Assembly (NCBI RefSeq): GCF_021556475.1
Contig: NZ_JAKGBZ010000019.1
Location: 1-64,000 of the forward strand
From: Acidiphilium iwatense
Lineage (GTDB): Bacteria > Pseudomonadota > Alphaproteobacteria > Acetobacterales > Acetobacteraceae
Direction: 5' to 3'
DNA: 64,000 bases
A program made the position numbers and the translations under genes. Positions 22,873 through 31,943 of the stretch are shown piece after piece; the first letter of the stretch is position 1; the number at the start of each line of letters is the position of its first letter. The notes beneath the pieces are model-generated. The model ran no database searches. It saw only the letters and a list, made by a program, of their open reading frames with translations, and was not told the DNA's origin.

Positions 22873-25311
22873 ATGCTGAACCTCGCAGAATACCGCCATC
22901 GCCCTGCAGGCCTCGCCGACTTCCTGCCCTGGGCCGCTCTCGTCAGTGAGGGTGTCGTCCTCAACAAGGACGGCTCGTTCCAGCGCACCGCCCGTTTTCG
23001 TGGACCGGACCTCGACAGCGCGACGCCGGCCGAGCTGGTAGGTGTCACCGCACGGCTGAACAACGCGCTACGGCGGCTCGGCTCCGGCTGGGCGATCTTC
23101 GTCGAGGCGCAGCGGATCGCTGCCCAGACCTATCCGCATTCGACGTTTTCTGATCCGGCGTCGGCCCTGGTCGATCTCGAACGGCAGGACGCCTTCGAGG
23201 AGGCAGGCGCCCACTTCGAGAGCCGCTATTTCCTGACCTTCGTCTGGCTCCCACCGGCCGAGGACGCTTCGCGCATCGAAGGCTGGCTCTATGAGGGCCG
23301 GTCGCAGTCGGGCATCGATCCGTGGGAGCTACTGCACGGTTTCGTCGATCGAACCAACCGCGTCCTGCAACTGGTCGAAGGGTTCATGCCCGAGGTCGCC
23401 TGGCTCGATGACGGCGACACGCTGACTTATCTGCATTCGACTATCTCGACGCGGGCGCAGCGGGTGCGTGCCTCTGAGACGCCGATGCACCTTGATGCGC
23501 TTTTGGCCGACGAACCGCTCGCTGGCGGCCTTGAGCCGCGGCTCGGCTCCCATCACTTGCGGACCCTGACCGTGGTCGGATTTCCGACCGCGACGCATCC
23601 CGGCATCCTCGACGAACTGAACCGGCTGGCCTTTCCGTATCGCTGGTCCACCCGCGCGATCCTGCTCGACAAGACCGAGGCGGTGAAGCTGCTGACCAAG
23701 ATCCGGCGGCAATGGTTCGCCAAGCGCAAGTCGATCGCCGCCATCGTCAAAGAGGTGATGACCAACGAGGCCTCGACGCTGGTCGATAGCGATGCGGCCA
23801 ACAAGGCGGCCGACGCGGACCTCGCGCTTCAGGAGCTGGGCTCCGACGATGTGGGCCAAGCCTATGTCACCGCCACTGTCACCGTCTGGGATGAAGACGC
23901 CGGCATCGCGGCGGAGAAGCTGCGCCTCATCGAAAAGGTGATCCAGGGCCGCGACTTCACCTGCATGCCGGAAGGGGTGAACGCGCTCGAGGCCTGGCTC
24001 GGTTCGATCCCCGGCCACGCCTACGCCAACGTCCGCCAGCCCCCGGTATCGACGCTCAACCTTGCGCACATGATCCCGCTCTCGGCGGTCTGGGCCGGGC
24101 CGGCACGCGACGAGCATTTCCAGGCGCCGCCGCTGCTGTTCGGCAAGACCGAGGGGTCCACGCCGTTCCGGCTGAGCCTCCATGTCGGCGACGTTGGCCA
24201 TACGCTGATCGTCGGGCCGACCGGCGCGGGCAAGTCCGTACTCCTGGCCCTGATGGCGATGCAGTTCCGCCGCTATCGAAACAACCAGATCTTCGCCTTC
24301 GATTTCGGCGGCTCGATCCGTACCGCAGCGCTCGCGATGGGCGGCGACTGGCACGACCTCGGCGGTAGCTTGTCGGCCGGGTCGGAGCATTCCGTGTCGT
24401 TGCAGCCGCTGGCCCGGATCGACGATCCGTCTGAGCGCGCCTGGGCGGCCGAATGGGTGGCGGCGATCCTTGCGAAGGAAGGTGTGGCGATCGATCCGAC
24501 CGCGAAGGAGCATGTCTGGTCGGCGCTGACATCGCTGGCCTCGTCGCCGGTGGGCGAGCGAACTATCACCGGCCTCGCGGTTCTGCTGCAATCCACCGCG
24601 CTGAAGCAGGCGTTGCAACCCTATTGCGTCGGCGGACCATCGGGGCGGCTGCTCGATGCCGAGTCCGAGCACCTTGGTTCCAGTTCGGTTCAGGCCTTCG
24701 AGACCGAGGGCCTGATCGGCGCCGGCGCGGCGCCTGCCGTGCTGACCTATCTGTTCCATCGCATCGAAGGCCGCCTCGACGGCCGGCCGACCTTACTGAT
24801 CATCGACGAGGGCTGGCTGGTCCTCGACGATCCGGCCTTCGCGCAACAGCTTCGCGAATGGCTGAAGACGTTGCGTAAGAAGAACGCCTCCGTCGTCTTC
24901 GCCACGCAATCGCTCTCGGACATCGACGGCAGCAACATCGCGCCCGCCATCGTCGAGAGCTGCCCGACACGCATCTTCCTGCCGAACGAACGCGCGATCG
25001 AGCCGCAGATCACGGCGATCTACCGGCGCTTCGGCCTCAACGATCGCCAGATCGAGATTCTCGCGCGGGCGACGCCGAAGCGCGACTACTACTGCCAATC
25101 CCGCCGCGGCAACCGGCTGTTCGAGCTGGGGCTCGGGCCGGTCGCGCTCGCCTTCTGCGCCGCATCCTCCAAGCAGGACCACGCCGCGATCGAGCGCGTG
25201 CTCGCCGAGAGCGGCCGTGAGGCATTCACGCCCACCTGGCTCGCCGATCGCGAGCTTCTCTGGGCCGCCGATCTCATCCCCGAGCTGACCAACCTGGAGA
25301 CGTCATCATGA
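22873..25311 (+). CDS. trbE: Conjugal transfer ATPase TrbE (VirB4 family)
   Basis: This 812-aa protein is a VirB4 ATPase. The CagE/TrbE N-terminal domain (MLNLAEYRHRPAGLADFLPWAALV...) is followed by Walker A GPTGAGKSVLLALMAMQFRR and Walker B TLLIIDEGWLVLDDPAF. The sequence VFATQSLSDIDGSNIAPAIVESCPTRIFLPN is the usual sensor region. It energises pilus assembly and substrate transport at the inner membrane. I chose ATG 22873 by family start. It overlaps trbJ by ATGA. Confidence 0.94.
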   Translation: MLNLAEYRHRPAGLADFLPWAALVSEGVVLNKDGSFQRTARFRGPDLDSATPAELVGVTARLNNALRRLGSGWAIFVEAQRIAAQTYPHSTFSDPASALVDLERQDAFEEAGAHFESRYFLTFVWLPPAEDASRIEGWLYEGRSQSGIDPWELLHGFVDRTNRVLQLVEGFMPEVAWLDDGDTLTYLHSTISTRAQRVRASETPMHLDALLADEPLAGGLEPRLGSHHLRTLTVVGFPTATHPGILDELNRLAFPYRWSTRAILLDKTEAVKLLTKIRRQWFAKRKSIAAIVKEVMTNEASTLVDSDAANKAADADLALQELGSDDVGQAYVTATVTVWDEDAGIAAEKLRLIEKVIQGRDFTCMPEGVNALEAWLGSIPGHAYANVRQPPVSTLNLAHMIPLSAVWAGPARDEHFQAPPLLFGKTEGSTPFRLSLHVGDVGHTLIVGPTGAGKSVLLALMAMQFRRYRNNQIFAFDFGGSIRTAALAMGGDWHDLGGSLSAGSEHSVSLQPLARIDDPSERAWAAEWVAAILAKEGVAIDPTAKEHVWSALTSLASSPVGERTITGLAVLLQSTALKQALQPYCVGGPSGRLLDAESEHLGSSSVQAFETEGLIGAGAAPAVLTYLFHRIEGRLDGRPTLLIIDEGWLVLDDPAFAQQLREWLKTLRKKNASVVFATQSLSDIDGSNIAPAIVESCPTRIFLPNERAIEPQITAIYRRFGLNDRQIEILARATPKRDYYCQSRRGNRLFELGLGPVALAFCAASSKQDHAAIERVLAESGREAFTPTWLADRELLWAADLIPELTNLETSS

Positions 25312-26045
25312 TCAAGCTGCGCCATCTGGCGGCGGCAAGCGCCGTCGTGCTGTCCCTGGCCGTCGCCGCCCCGCCGGCTTCGGCGCAATGGATCGTCTAC
25401 GACCCGACCAACTTCAGCCAGAACGTGCTGACGGCGGCGCGTGAGCTGCAGCAGATCAACAACCAGATTCAGATGTTGACCAATCAGGCGACGAGCCTGG
25501 TCAACCAGGCGCGCAATCTCGCCAACCTGCCGATGTCAACGCTGACCCAGCTTCAGTCGTCGATCGCACAGACCCAGTCGCTGCTCGGCCAAGCGCAAAA
25601 CATCGCCTTCAACGTCCAGCGGATCGAGCAGGCTTATTCGACCAGCTATGGCAGCGCAGCGGGCACGGGCTCGACCACAACGATGGTCGCCAATGCTCAG
25701 CAGCGCTGGCAAAATTCGGTCGCGGCTTTCGAGGACAGCCTGAAGGTTCAGGCGGGGGTGGTCGGCAATATCCCGACCAATTCCAGCGCCATGACCTCGC
25801 TCGTGTCGGCCAGCCAGAATGCGACCGGCGCGCTCCAAGCGGCGCAAGCCGGCAACCAGCTTTTGGCCCTGCAATCCCAGCAGCTCTCCGACGTCGTCGC
25901 AGTGCTGTCGGCGAAAAGCCGTGCCGACGCGCTGGAGCAGGCGCGCGTCGCCGCTGCCGAGGCGCAAGGCCAGCAGAACTACAAGACCTTCTCGACGCGC
26001 AGCGGCTACCAGCCCGGCAACGTCACCATGTTCAGCGGCAACTGA
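25308..26045 (+). CDS. trbJ: Conjugal transfer protein TrbJ (VirB5-like)
   Basis: This 245-aa protein has a Sec signal peptide (ending PPASAQ, residue ~26), then WIVYDPTNFSQNVLTAARELQQINNQIQMLTNQATSL, the coiled-coil start typical of TrbJ/VirB5. The middle is Ala/Gln-rich and helical. It is a periplasmic, pilus-tip-associated component. Confidence 0.92.
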   Translation: MIKLRHLAAASAVVLSLAVAAPPASAQWIVYDPTNFSQNVLTAARELQQINNQIQMLTNQATSLVNQARNLANLPMSTLTQLQSSIAQTQSLLGQAQNIAFNVQRIEQAYSTSYGSAAGTGSTTTMVANAQQRWQNSVAAFEDSLKVQAGVVGNIPTNSSAMTSLVSASQNATGALQAAQAGNQLLALQSQQLSDVVAVLSAKSRADALEQARVAAAEAQGQQNYKTFSTRSGYQPGNVTMFSGN

Positions 26046-26054
26046 GGCGCGTTA

Positions 26055-26381
26055 ATGCTGGGCCGGTCGGACATCTTCCGCGCCGCCGCGATCGTCGCTC
26101 TGATCGCGTGCTTCGCCGCGACCCTTTTCGCGATCAACCGGCGTCCCTCGGCGCCCGTTGTCGAGCCTCTTCCGACCGTCGCCGCTCCAGCCACCAATGA
26201 CCTTACGGCCGAGCTGCGCCGATGCAGCGCGCTCGGTCCCAAGGATGCCGTGGATGCGCGTTGCGAGGCGGTCTGGGAGGAGAACCGCCGGCGCTTCTTC
26301 GGCAGGCCGGCGCGGCCGCTGCCGTCATCGCCCCCGGACGCCGTCGCGCCGGCCACCACCACTTCGGGAGATGCGCGATGA
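26055..26381 (+). CDS. trbK: Putative entry exclusion protein TrbK-alt
   Basis: This 108-aa protein has an N-terminal membrane helix (residues ~8-28) and the motif LRRCSALGPKDAVDARCEAVWEENRRRFFG, with two conserved Cys, typical of the alternative TrbK proteins between trbJ and trbL. It is likely to prevent redundant transfer into cells already carrying the element. It overlaps trbL by ATGA. Confidence 0.85.
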   Translation: MLGRSDIFRAAAIVALIACFAATLFAINRRPSAPVVEPLPTVAAPATNDLTAELRRCSALGPKDAVDARCEAVWEENRRRFFGRPARPLPSSPPDAVAPATTTSGDAR

Positions 26382-27727
26382 ACAACGTCGGCGTCATCGA
26401 CACCTTCCTCAACACGTTCACAACCTACATCGACTCCGGCTTCGGCCTGATCAAGGGCGAGGTCGCCTATCTTTCCTCGACGTTGATCGTCATCGACATC
26501 ACATTGGCGGGCCTGTTCTGGGCATGGGGCGCCGACGAGGACATTCTCCAGCGCCTGGTGAAGAAGACCCTCTACATCGGCTTCTTCGCCTTCATCATCA
26601 CCAACTTCAACAACCTGTCGGCCATCGTCTTCAACAGTTTCGCCGGGCTGGGCCTGAAGGCTGGCGGCTCGACGATCTTGACCGCCACATTTCTGCAGCC
26701 CGGCCATCTCGCGCAAGTCGGCCTCGACGCGGGCGAGCCGCTGCTCGACGCCGCGAGCCAGATGATGGGCTTCACCAGCTTCTTCGCGAACTTCGTCCAG
26801 ATCGCGGTGCTGATGGTGTCGTGGCTGCTGGTGCTGATCGCCTTCTTCATCCTGGCGGTGCAGCTTTTCGTCACGCTGATCGAGTTCAAGCTGACGACGC
26901 TCGCCGGCTTCATCCTCATTCCCTTCGCCCTCTTCAACAAGACCGCCTTCCTCGCCGAGAAGGTGCTCGGCAACATCGTCGCTTCCGGCGTGAAGGTCAT
27001 GGTGCTCGCCGTCATCGTCGGCATCGGCACCGGCCTCTTCTCGCAGTTCACCCAGACCTATGCCGGCGGCCAGCCGACCATCGAGCAGGCGCTGTCCGTC
27101 GTGCTCGCGGCGCTGGCCATGCTGGGCCTCGGCATCTTCGGCCCCGGCATCGCCACGGGTCTCGTCTCCGGCGCGCCGCAGCTCGGGGCCGGGGCCGCTG
27201 TGGGCACCGGCCTTGCGGTCGCCGGAACGGCCATGGCCGGCGCGGGCGCGCTGGGCCTGGCCGGAAGGGGAGCGATGGCGGCGGCCTCCGGCACGGCGGC
27301 TGCCGCCCGTGGTGGTGCGGCGATGGCCGGTGGCGCCTCTTCCGCCTACAGCCTGGCCTCCGCCGGCCGGTCCGGCGCTTCGGGCATGGCCGCTGGTCTT
27401 GGCGGTGTCGGTCGAGCCGCGGCGGCCGCGGCCTCGGCGCCAATGCGGCGCGCGGCGGCTCAGGCCGCAGGCTCGATGCGCGACAGCTTTACTGCCGGCG
27501 CGAGGTCCAGTTTCGCGGCCACGGGCGGCTCCTCGACGAGAGGAACGGTCGGCGGCGGCGAGGCGGCCGCCCCTGCGCCGAGTTCGAGCGGATCCAGTCC
27601 TCCCGCTTGGGCGCAGCGGATGCGACGCAATCAATCGATTCACCAAGGCGCGACCACTGCGGCGCACGTCCTCAGGTCCGGTGACAGCCACGGCGGCGGC
27701 CATTCGGTCGATCTTTCGGGAGAATAG
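26378..27727 (+). CDS. trbL: Conjugal transfer protein TrbL (VirB6 family)
   Basis: This 449-aa protein has a polytopic membrane part (residues ~1-300). It begins MNNVGVIDTFLNTFTTYIDSGF, with segments around TLIVIDITLAGLFWAWG, IGFFAFIITNF, AVLMVSWLLVLIAFFILAVQLF and VLAALAMLGLGIFG. The C-terminal ~150 residues are Ala/Gly/Ser-rich and low in complexity, as in other TrbL proteins. It is the inner-membrane channel core. Confidence 0.92.
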   Translation: MNNVGVIDTFLNTFTTYIDSGFGLIKGEVAYLSSTLIVIDITLAGLFWAWGADEDILQRLVKKTLYIGFFAFIITNFNNLSAIVFNSFAGLGLKAGGSTILTATFLQPGHLAQVGLDAGEPLLDAASQMMGFTSFFANFVQIAVLMVSWLLVLIAFFILAVQLFVTLIEFKLTTLAGFILIPFALFNKTAFLAEKVLGNIVASGVKVMVLAVIVGIGTGLFSQFTQTYAGGQPTIEQALSVVLAALAMLGLGIFGPGIATGLVSGAPQLGAGAAVGTGLAVAGTAMAGAGALGLAGRGAMAAASGTAAAARGGAAMAGGASSAYSLASAGRSGASGMAAGLGGVGRAAAAAASAPMRRAAAQAAGSMRDSFTAGARSSFAATGGSSTRGTVGGGEAAAPAPSSSGSSPPAWAQRMRRNQSIHQGATTAAHVLRSGDSHGGGHSVDLSGE

Positions 27728-27730
27728 ACA

Positions 27731-28420
27731 ATGGCGCTCTTTCGCCGATCCACGGTCCGCTACGGCCGTACCCCCGAACCCGAGACCCCCTACCAGCGCG
27801 CCGCCCAAGCTTGGGATGAGCGAATTGGTTCGGCTCGGGTGCAGGCGAAGAACTGGCGGCTGATGGCCTTCGGCTCACTCGCGCTTTCGATGGGTCTGGC
27901 CGGGGGCCTGGTCTGGCAGTCCACCCACGGCAGTATCGTCCCCTGGGTGGTGCAGGTCGACAAGCTCGGCCAAGCGCAGGCTGTCGCGCCGGCCACGGCC
28001 GACTACGCCCCGAGTGATCCGGAGATCGCCTGGTATCTCGCCCACTTCATCGAGATGGTCCGCTCGCTACCAGCCGATCCGATCATCGTGCGGCAGAACT
28101 GGCTGCAGGCCTACGACTTCACCACCACCTCGGGTTCGCAGGCGCTCAACGACTACGCCCGCGCCAACGATCCCTTCGCCAAGCTCGGCCACCAGCAGAT
28201 CGCCATCGACGTCTCGAGCGTGATCCGCGCATCGCCGTCCAGCTTCCGAGTCGAGTGGGTCGAGCACCGCTATCAGGACGGCGCGCTCGCCGAGACCTCA
28301 CGCTGGACCGCGATCCTCACCGTCGCGATCCAGCCGCCAACCTCCGCCGACGTGCTCCGCAAGAACCCGCTCGGCATCTACGTCACCGCCATCAACTGGT
28401 CGAAGGAGCTGGGACAATGA
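27731..28420 (+). CDS. trbF: Conjugal transfer protein TrbF (VirB8 family)
   Basis: This 229-aa protein has a cytoplasmic N-terminus (FRRSTVRYGRTPEPETPYQRAAQAWDERIG), one membrane helix (LMAFGSLALSMGLAGGLVWQS) and a periplasmic VirB8-like domain (VPWVVQVDKLGQAQAV..., then VEWVEHRYQDGALAETSRW). It is the scaffold linking the inner-membrane complex to TrbG/TrbI. Confidence 0.93.
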   Translation: MALFRRSTVRYGRTPEPETPYQRAAQAWDERIGSARVQAKNWRLMAFGSLALSMGLAGGLVWQSTHGSIVPWVVQVDKLGQAQAVAPATADYAPSDPEIAWYLAHFIEMVRSLPADPIIVRQNWLQAYDFTTTSGSQALNDYARANDPFAKLGHQQIAIDVSSVIRASPSSFRVEWVEHRYQDGALAETSRWTAILTVAIQPPTSADVLRKNPLGIYVTAINWSKELGQ

Positions 28421-29490
28421 CCCCGCCGATTTCTATGGAAGCCGGCGGTCCGGCTTCACGTCTTTCAGTCTCTCAACCAAGCCAGAAGGGCGGCTTTGCG
28501 CCTTTCCGTAAATCCGGCTTCGCGGCTCTGCTGCTGTCCGTGACGGCGCTCGGCGGCTGCGCCCACAAGTTCATTCCGCCCGACATCAACTACGATACCG
28601 CCGTGCCCGCCAAGCTCTCCGTCGATCCCCCGGCGCCGGTCAAGATCGTCGAGCTGCCGAAGCCCTTGCCGCTGCCCGGGCAGTTGAAGCCCCTTGCTGG
28701 CGGGAAGGAGCCGCCGCAATCGCCCGATCCAGAGGTGCGCGTCAATCTCGCGAATGCTGCCGCCCGCGTGCAGCCCGTGCGCGATGGCTTCATCAACGCC
28801 GTGCAGGTCTATCCCTACTCGGCGGGCGCGCTCTATCAGGCCTATACGGCGCCAGGCGAGATTACCGACATCGCCCTGCAGGAAGGCGAACAGCTCGTCG
28901 GCACGGGGCCGGTCGCCGCCGGCGACACCGTCCGCTGGATCATCGGCGACACGGAAAGCGGCGCGGGTCCGACCAAGAAGGTCCACATCCTGGTGAAGCC
29001 GACCCGGCCGGACCTGATGACGAACCTCATCATCAACACCGATCGGCGGACCTATCTCCTGGAGCTGCGCTCGACCGAGAAGACCTATATGGCGTCGGTC
29101 TCCTGGCAATATCCCGAAGACCAGCTCATCGCGTTGCGCCAGCAAAATGCGGCGGCCGAAACAGCCGCGCCGATCGCCACCGGCGTCGATCTCGCCGCGA
29201 TCAACTTCCGCTATGCGATCGAGGGCGACAATCCCGCTTGGCGGCCGCTGCGCGCCTTCGACGACGGCCAGAAGGTCTACATCGAGTTCCCGTCCGGCAT
29301 CCGCCAGGGCGAAATGCCTCCGCTCTTTGTCATCGGTCCGGCCGGCGGCTCCGAGCTGGTGAACTATCGCGTTCGCGCCAACTACTACATCGTCGATCGC
29401 CTGTTCGCCGCGGCCGAGCTTCGTCTCGGCGACAAAGACAGTGAGCGTCGCGTCCGCATCGTGCGCACCGATGGAAGGCCGCGGTCATGA
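28417..29490 (+). CDS. trbG: Conjugal transfer protein TrbG (VirB9 family), lipoprotein-like
   Basis: This 357-aa protein has an extended N-terminus, then a signal sequence ending in a lipobox (VTALGGC, Cys about residue 48). The VirB9 beta-sandwich region includes VQVYPYSAGALYQAYTAPGEITDIALQEGEQL and the C-terminal FRYAIEGDNPAWRPLRAFDDGQKVYIEFP. It is an outer-membrane core component. The first ~30 residues before the hydrophobic stretch are unusual, so the true start could be internal. Confidence 0.92.
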   Translation: MTPPISMEAGGPASRLSVSQPSQKGGFAPFRKSGFAALLLSVTALGGCAHKFIPPDINYDTAVPAKLSVDPPAPVKIVELPKPLPLPGQLKPLAGGKEPPQSPDPEVRVNLANAAARVQPVRDGFINAVQVYPYSAGALYQAYTAPGEITDIALQEGEQLVGTGPVAAGDTVRWIIGDTESGAGPTKKVHILVKPTRPDLMTNLIINTDRRTYLLELRSTEKTYMASVSWQYPEDQLIALRQQNAAAETAAPIATGVDLAAINFRYAIEGDNPAWRPLRAFDDGQKVYIEFPSGIRQGEMPPLFVIGPAGGSELVNYRVRANYYIVDRLFAAAELRLGDKDSERRVRIVRTDGRPRS

Positions 29491-30689
29491 CGGACGAACC
29501 GGAAGAACAAGCGCCGGCGCCAGCGCCTGTCGTGCCGCCCGATTTGCGGCTCCGGGGCGAGCGACCGCGCGTCACGCGCCTCTCGCGCAAGGTGCTGATC
29601 ACGCTCGGCGCCGTGTCGGCCCTCGCGATCGCGGGCGCTCTCGGCTACGCCCTTCAGACCCGGAACAGGTCGCAGACGGGGCAGGAGTTGCTCAGCACCC
29701 AAAGCCGCCCCTCGGCCGAGGGGCTTGCCGGGCTGCCGAAAGACTATACCGGCCTTCCGCGCCAGGCGCCCCCACTTGGGCCGCCGTTGCCCGGAGATCT
29801 CGGCAAACCCATCCTGAATGCCGGCGCCGCGCCAAATACCGGCGTTTCGGCAACCACGCCCGATCCCGCGGCGCAGCGGCTGGCTCAGGAGACCGAGGCA
29901 GCGCGCGTAAGCCGCCTGTTCGCCCAGACCAATCAGCAGCCGCAGCCGGTCGGCCTCGTTGCTCCGCCGGCGACGGGGACACAGGGCGGTCCGACACCCA
30001 CGCCACCCGTCGATGCTGGGTCCGCGCAGAACATGCAGGATCGCAAGACTGCGTTTCTCAACGCCGCGACGGACAAGCGAACGGTCAGCCCCGACCGTCT
30101 CGAAGCCAAGGCTTCGCCCTATGTCGTGCAGGCGGGAACCGTGATCCCTGCGGCGCTCATCACCGGCATCCGCTCCGATCTTCCGGGCCAGATCACTGCC
30201 CAGGTGACCGAGGCCGTCTACGACAGCCCGACCGGGCAATACCTGTTGATCCCGCAGGGCGCGAAGCTGATCGGTCAATACGACAGCTCGGTCGCCTTCG
30301 GTCAGAGCCGCATCCTTCTCGTCTGGACGCGCATCATCATGCCGGACGGCAATTCCATCGTGCTGGAACGACAGCCGGGGGCCGATACGCAAGGCTATGC
30401 GGGGCTCGAAGACGAGGTCGATAACCATTGGGGCATGCTGTTCAAGGCCGCCGTCCTCTCGACCCTCCTCAGCGTCGGCGCCGAAGCCGGTACGAGCCAG
30501 AACGAGAACAATCTCGTCCAGGCGATCCGCTCGGGCGCTTCGAACTCGATCAGCCAGACCGGCCAGCAGATCGTGCAGCGCCAGCTCAACATCCAGCCGA
30601 CGCTCACTATCCGACCGGGCTTCCCGGTTCGTGTCATCGTCACGCGCGACCTGGTGCTGGCGCCCTACGGCCACGGAGGGACTCCATGA
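29487..30689 (+). CDS. trbI: Conjugal transfer protein TrbI (VirB10 family)
   Basis: This 400-aa protein has a cytoplasmic Pro-rich N-terminus, one membrane helix (VLITLGAVSALAIAGALGYAL), a Pro/Gln-rich linker, then the VirB10 C-terminal domain: SPYVVQAGTVIPAALITGIRSDLPGQITAQV, YLLIPQGAKLIGQYDS and GMLFKAAVLSTLLSVGAEAG. It bridges inner and outer membranes in the secretion channel. ATGA overlaps with trbG and DUF2274. Confidence 0.94.
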   Translation: MTDEPEEQAPAPAPVVPPDLRLRGERPRVTRLSRKVLITLGAVSALAIAGALGYALQTRNRSQTGQELLSTQSRPSAEGLAGLPKDYTGLPRQAPPLGPPLPGDLGKPILNAGAAPNTGVSATTPDPAAQRLAQETEAARVSRLFAQTNQQPQPVGLVAPPATGTQGGPTPTPPVDAGSAQNMQDRKTAFLNAATDKRTVSPDRLEAKASPYVVQAGTVIPAALITGIRSDLPGQITAQVTEAVYDSPTGQYLLIPQGAKLIGQYDSSVAFGQSRILLVWTRIIMPDGNSIVLERQPGADTQGYAGLEDEVDNHWGMLFKAAVLSTLLSVGAEAGTSQNENNLVQAIRSGASNSISQTGQQIVQRQLNIQPTLTIRPGFPVRVIVTRDLVLAPYGHGGTP

Positions 30690-30943
30690 CGAAGCTCAAA
30701 CTCGGGCCGCTGGCCGACGACAAGCCGGTCAAGATGAGCGTCGAACTGCCCGCCGCCGTGCATCGCGATCTCGTCGCCTATGCTCAGGTGCTCGGCCGGA
30801 CGAGCGGCCAAACGGCGCCCGAGCCTTCGAAGCTCATCGTGCCCATGATCGAGCGATTCATGGCGACCGATCGCGCCTTCGCCAAGGCGCGTCGCGATCG
30901 AGCCGCTCAGGTCGCAGGCGGTTCGGCCGAGAAGTCGGGATAG
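30686..30943 (+). CDS. DUF2274 family protein
   Basis: This 85-aa protein starts MTKLKLGPLADDKPVKMSVELPAAVHRDLVAYAQ and has an RHH-like helix-rich fold and LIVPMIERFMATDRAFAKAR. DUF2274 genes follow trbI in this ICE family; a DNA-binding role is likely from the fold but unproven. Its last 37 nt overlap the end of the oppositely oriented LysR gene. Confidence 0.88.
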   Translation: MTKLKLGPLADDKPVKMSVELPAAVHRDLVAYAQVLGRTSGQTAPEPSKLIVPMIERFMATDRAFAKARRDRAAQVAGGSAEKSG

Positions 30944-31851
30944 TGTTCGCGCAACATCGCCAGGAACGATCCCAGCGCGGGATTGCTGTTCGCATCTCGC
31001 CAACAGGCCATGAATTTGACTTGGGTCGGACCGTCGTCGTCCCAGACTTCCCGGTAGACGACCCCTTCGTAGCGGCCCCCCGTCGCGCCCTCGAACATCA
31101 GGAGCGTTCCATAATTCGCACTGACCAGGCTCAGCAGCCTGTCCAGTGAAGCGTCCTGATGGACGATGTGCTGGGAGCCCACCGCATGATGAAGCTTCGC
31201 TGTGAGCAGCCCTTCCAATTCCGGTCCAGGGCCTTGCTGCGGGACGAGGAACTTTTCATTCGCAAGATCCGCCCAGCGAATCCTTGGATTTTGGCCAAGC
31301 GCATGATGCTCGGGGAAAGCCACGATCACCCGCTCGCTCCAGAGTGGAAGCACGCGGCCGTCCCACGCCGTCGCTTGGCCGGTCATGATAGCGACATCGA
31401 CGGCGTTGCCCGCGAGGGCGCAAAGCAGCCGCTCATGGCTTCCATCGACCGTGCGCACATCCACATCCGGAAAGCGCCGATGGTATTCGACCAGCGTCGT
31501 GTGCATGTTCCCTGCCGAAGGAGAGGCATGAACGCCGATCGCCAGCAGGCCAAGTTCGCCACGGCTCCTGCTCCTGAGCCGCTGGAGTTCCGTATCCACG
31601 TCATCGAGTATCCGCTTGGCGCTCGCGACGAACTCCAGCCCCACCGTGGTGAGGCGGGTGCCGCCATTCGTCCTTTCGAACAACACCACGCCGAGCTGGC
31701 GCTCGATCTCGTGCAGCCGGCGGCTCAGGGTCGATTGGCGTATGTTCAGAGCTTCCGCCGCCTGTCGCAGGCTGCGGTGCTGTGACGTTACGAGCGCCAA
31801 ACGCAAATCACGAAGCTCTATGTCCACGCCGTTCACATCGTCGGCCCGCAT
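30907..31851 (-). CDS. LysR-family transcriptional regulator
   Basis: In this 314-aa protein the N-terminal HTH is DLRLALVTSQHRSLRQAAEALNIRQSTLSRRLHEIERQLGVVLFER (residues ~14-58). The effector domain is LysR-substrate-type (LGLLAIGVHASPSAGN...). It is a standard partner of the trb operon end in these ICEs. It is convergent with trbI-DUF2274 and overlaps DUF2274 at the 3' ends. It lies downstream of the Fic gene on the same strand with a 92-bp gap. Target genes unknown. Confidence 0.9.
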   Translation of the reverse strand: MRADDVNGVDIELRDLRLALVTSQHRSLRQAAEALNIRQSTLSRRLHEIERQLGVVLFERTNGGTRLTTVGLEFVASAKRILDDVDTELQRLRSRSRGELGLLAIGVHASPSAGNMHTTLVEYHRRFPDVDVRTVDGSHERLLCALAGNAVDVAIMTGQATAWDGRVLPLWSERVIVAFPEHHALGQNPRIRWADLANEKFLVPQQGPGPELEGLLTAKLHHAVGSQHIVHQDASLDRLLSLVSANYGTLLMFEGATGGRYEGVVYREVWDDDGPTQVKFMACWRDANSNPALGSFLAMLREHYPDFSAEPPAT

Positions 31852-31943
31852 ACGCGCCGACGCCTCCTACAAACTTTGCCGCCCCTCCCTGTTCGCCTCC
31901 ATCTCGATATACGTTGCGCTTGGTTTCGATCTTCCCCTACGCG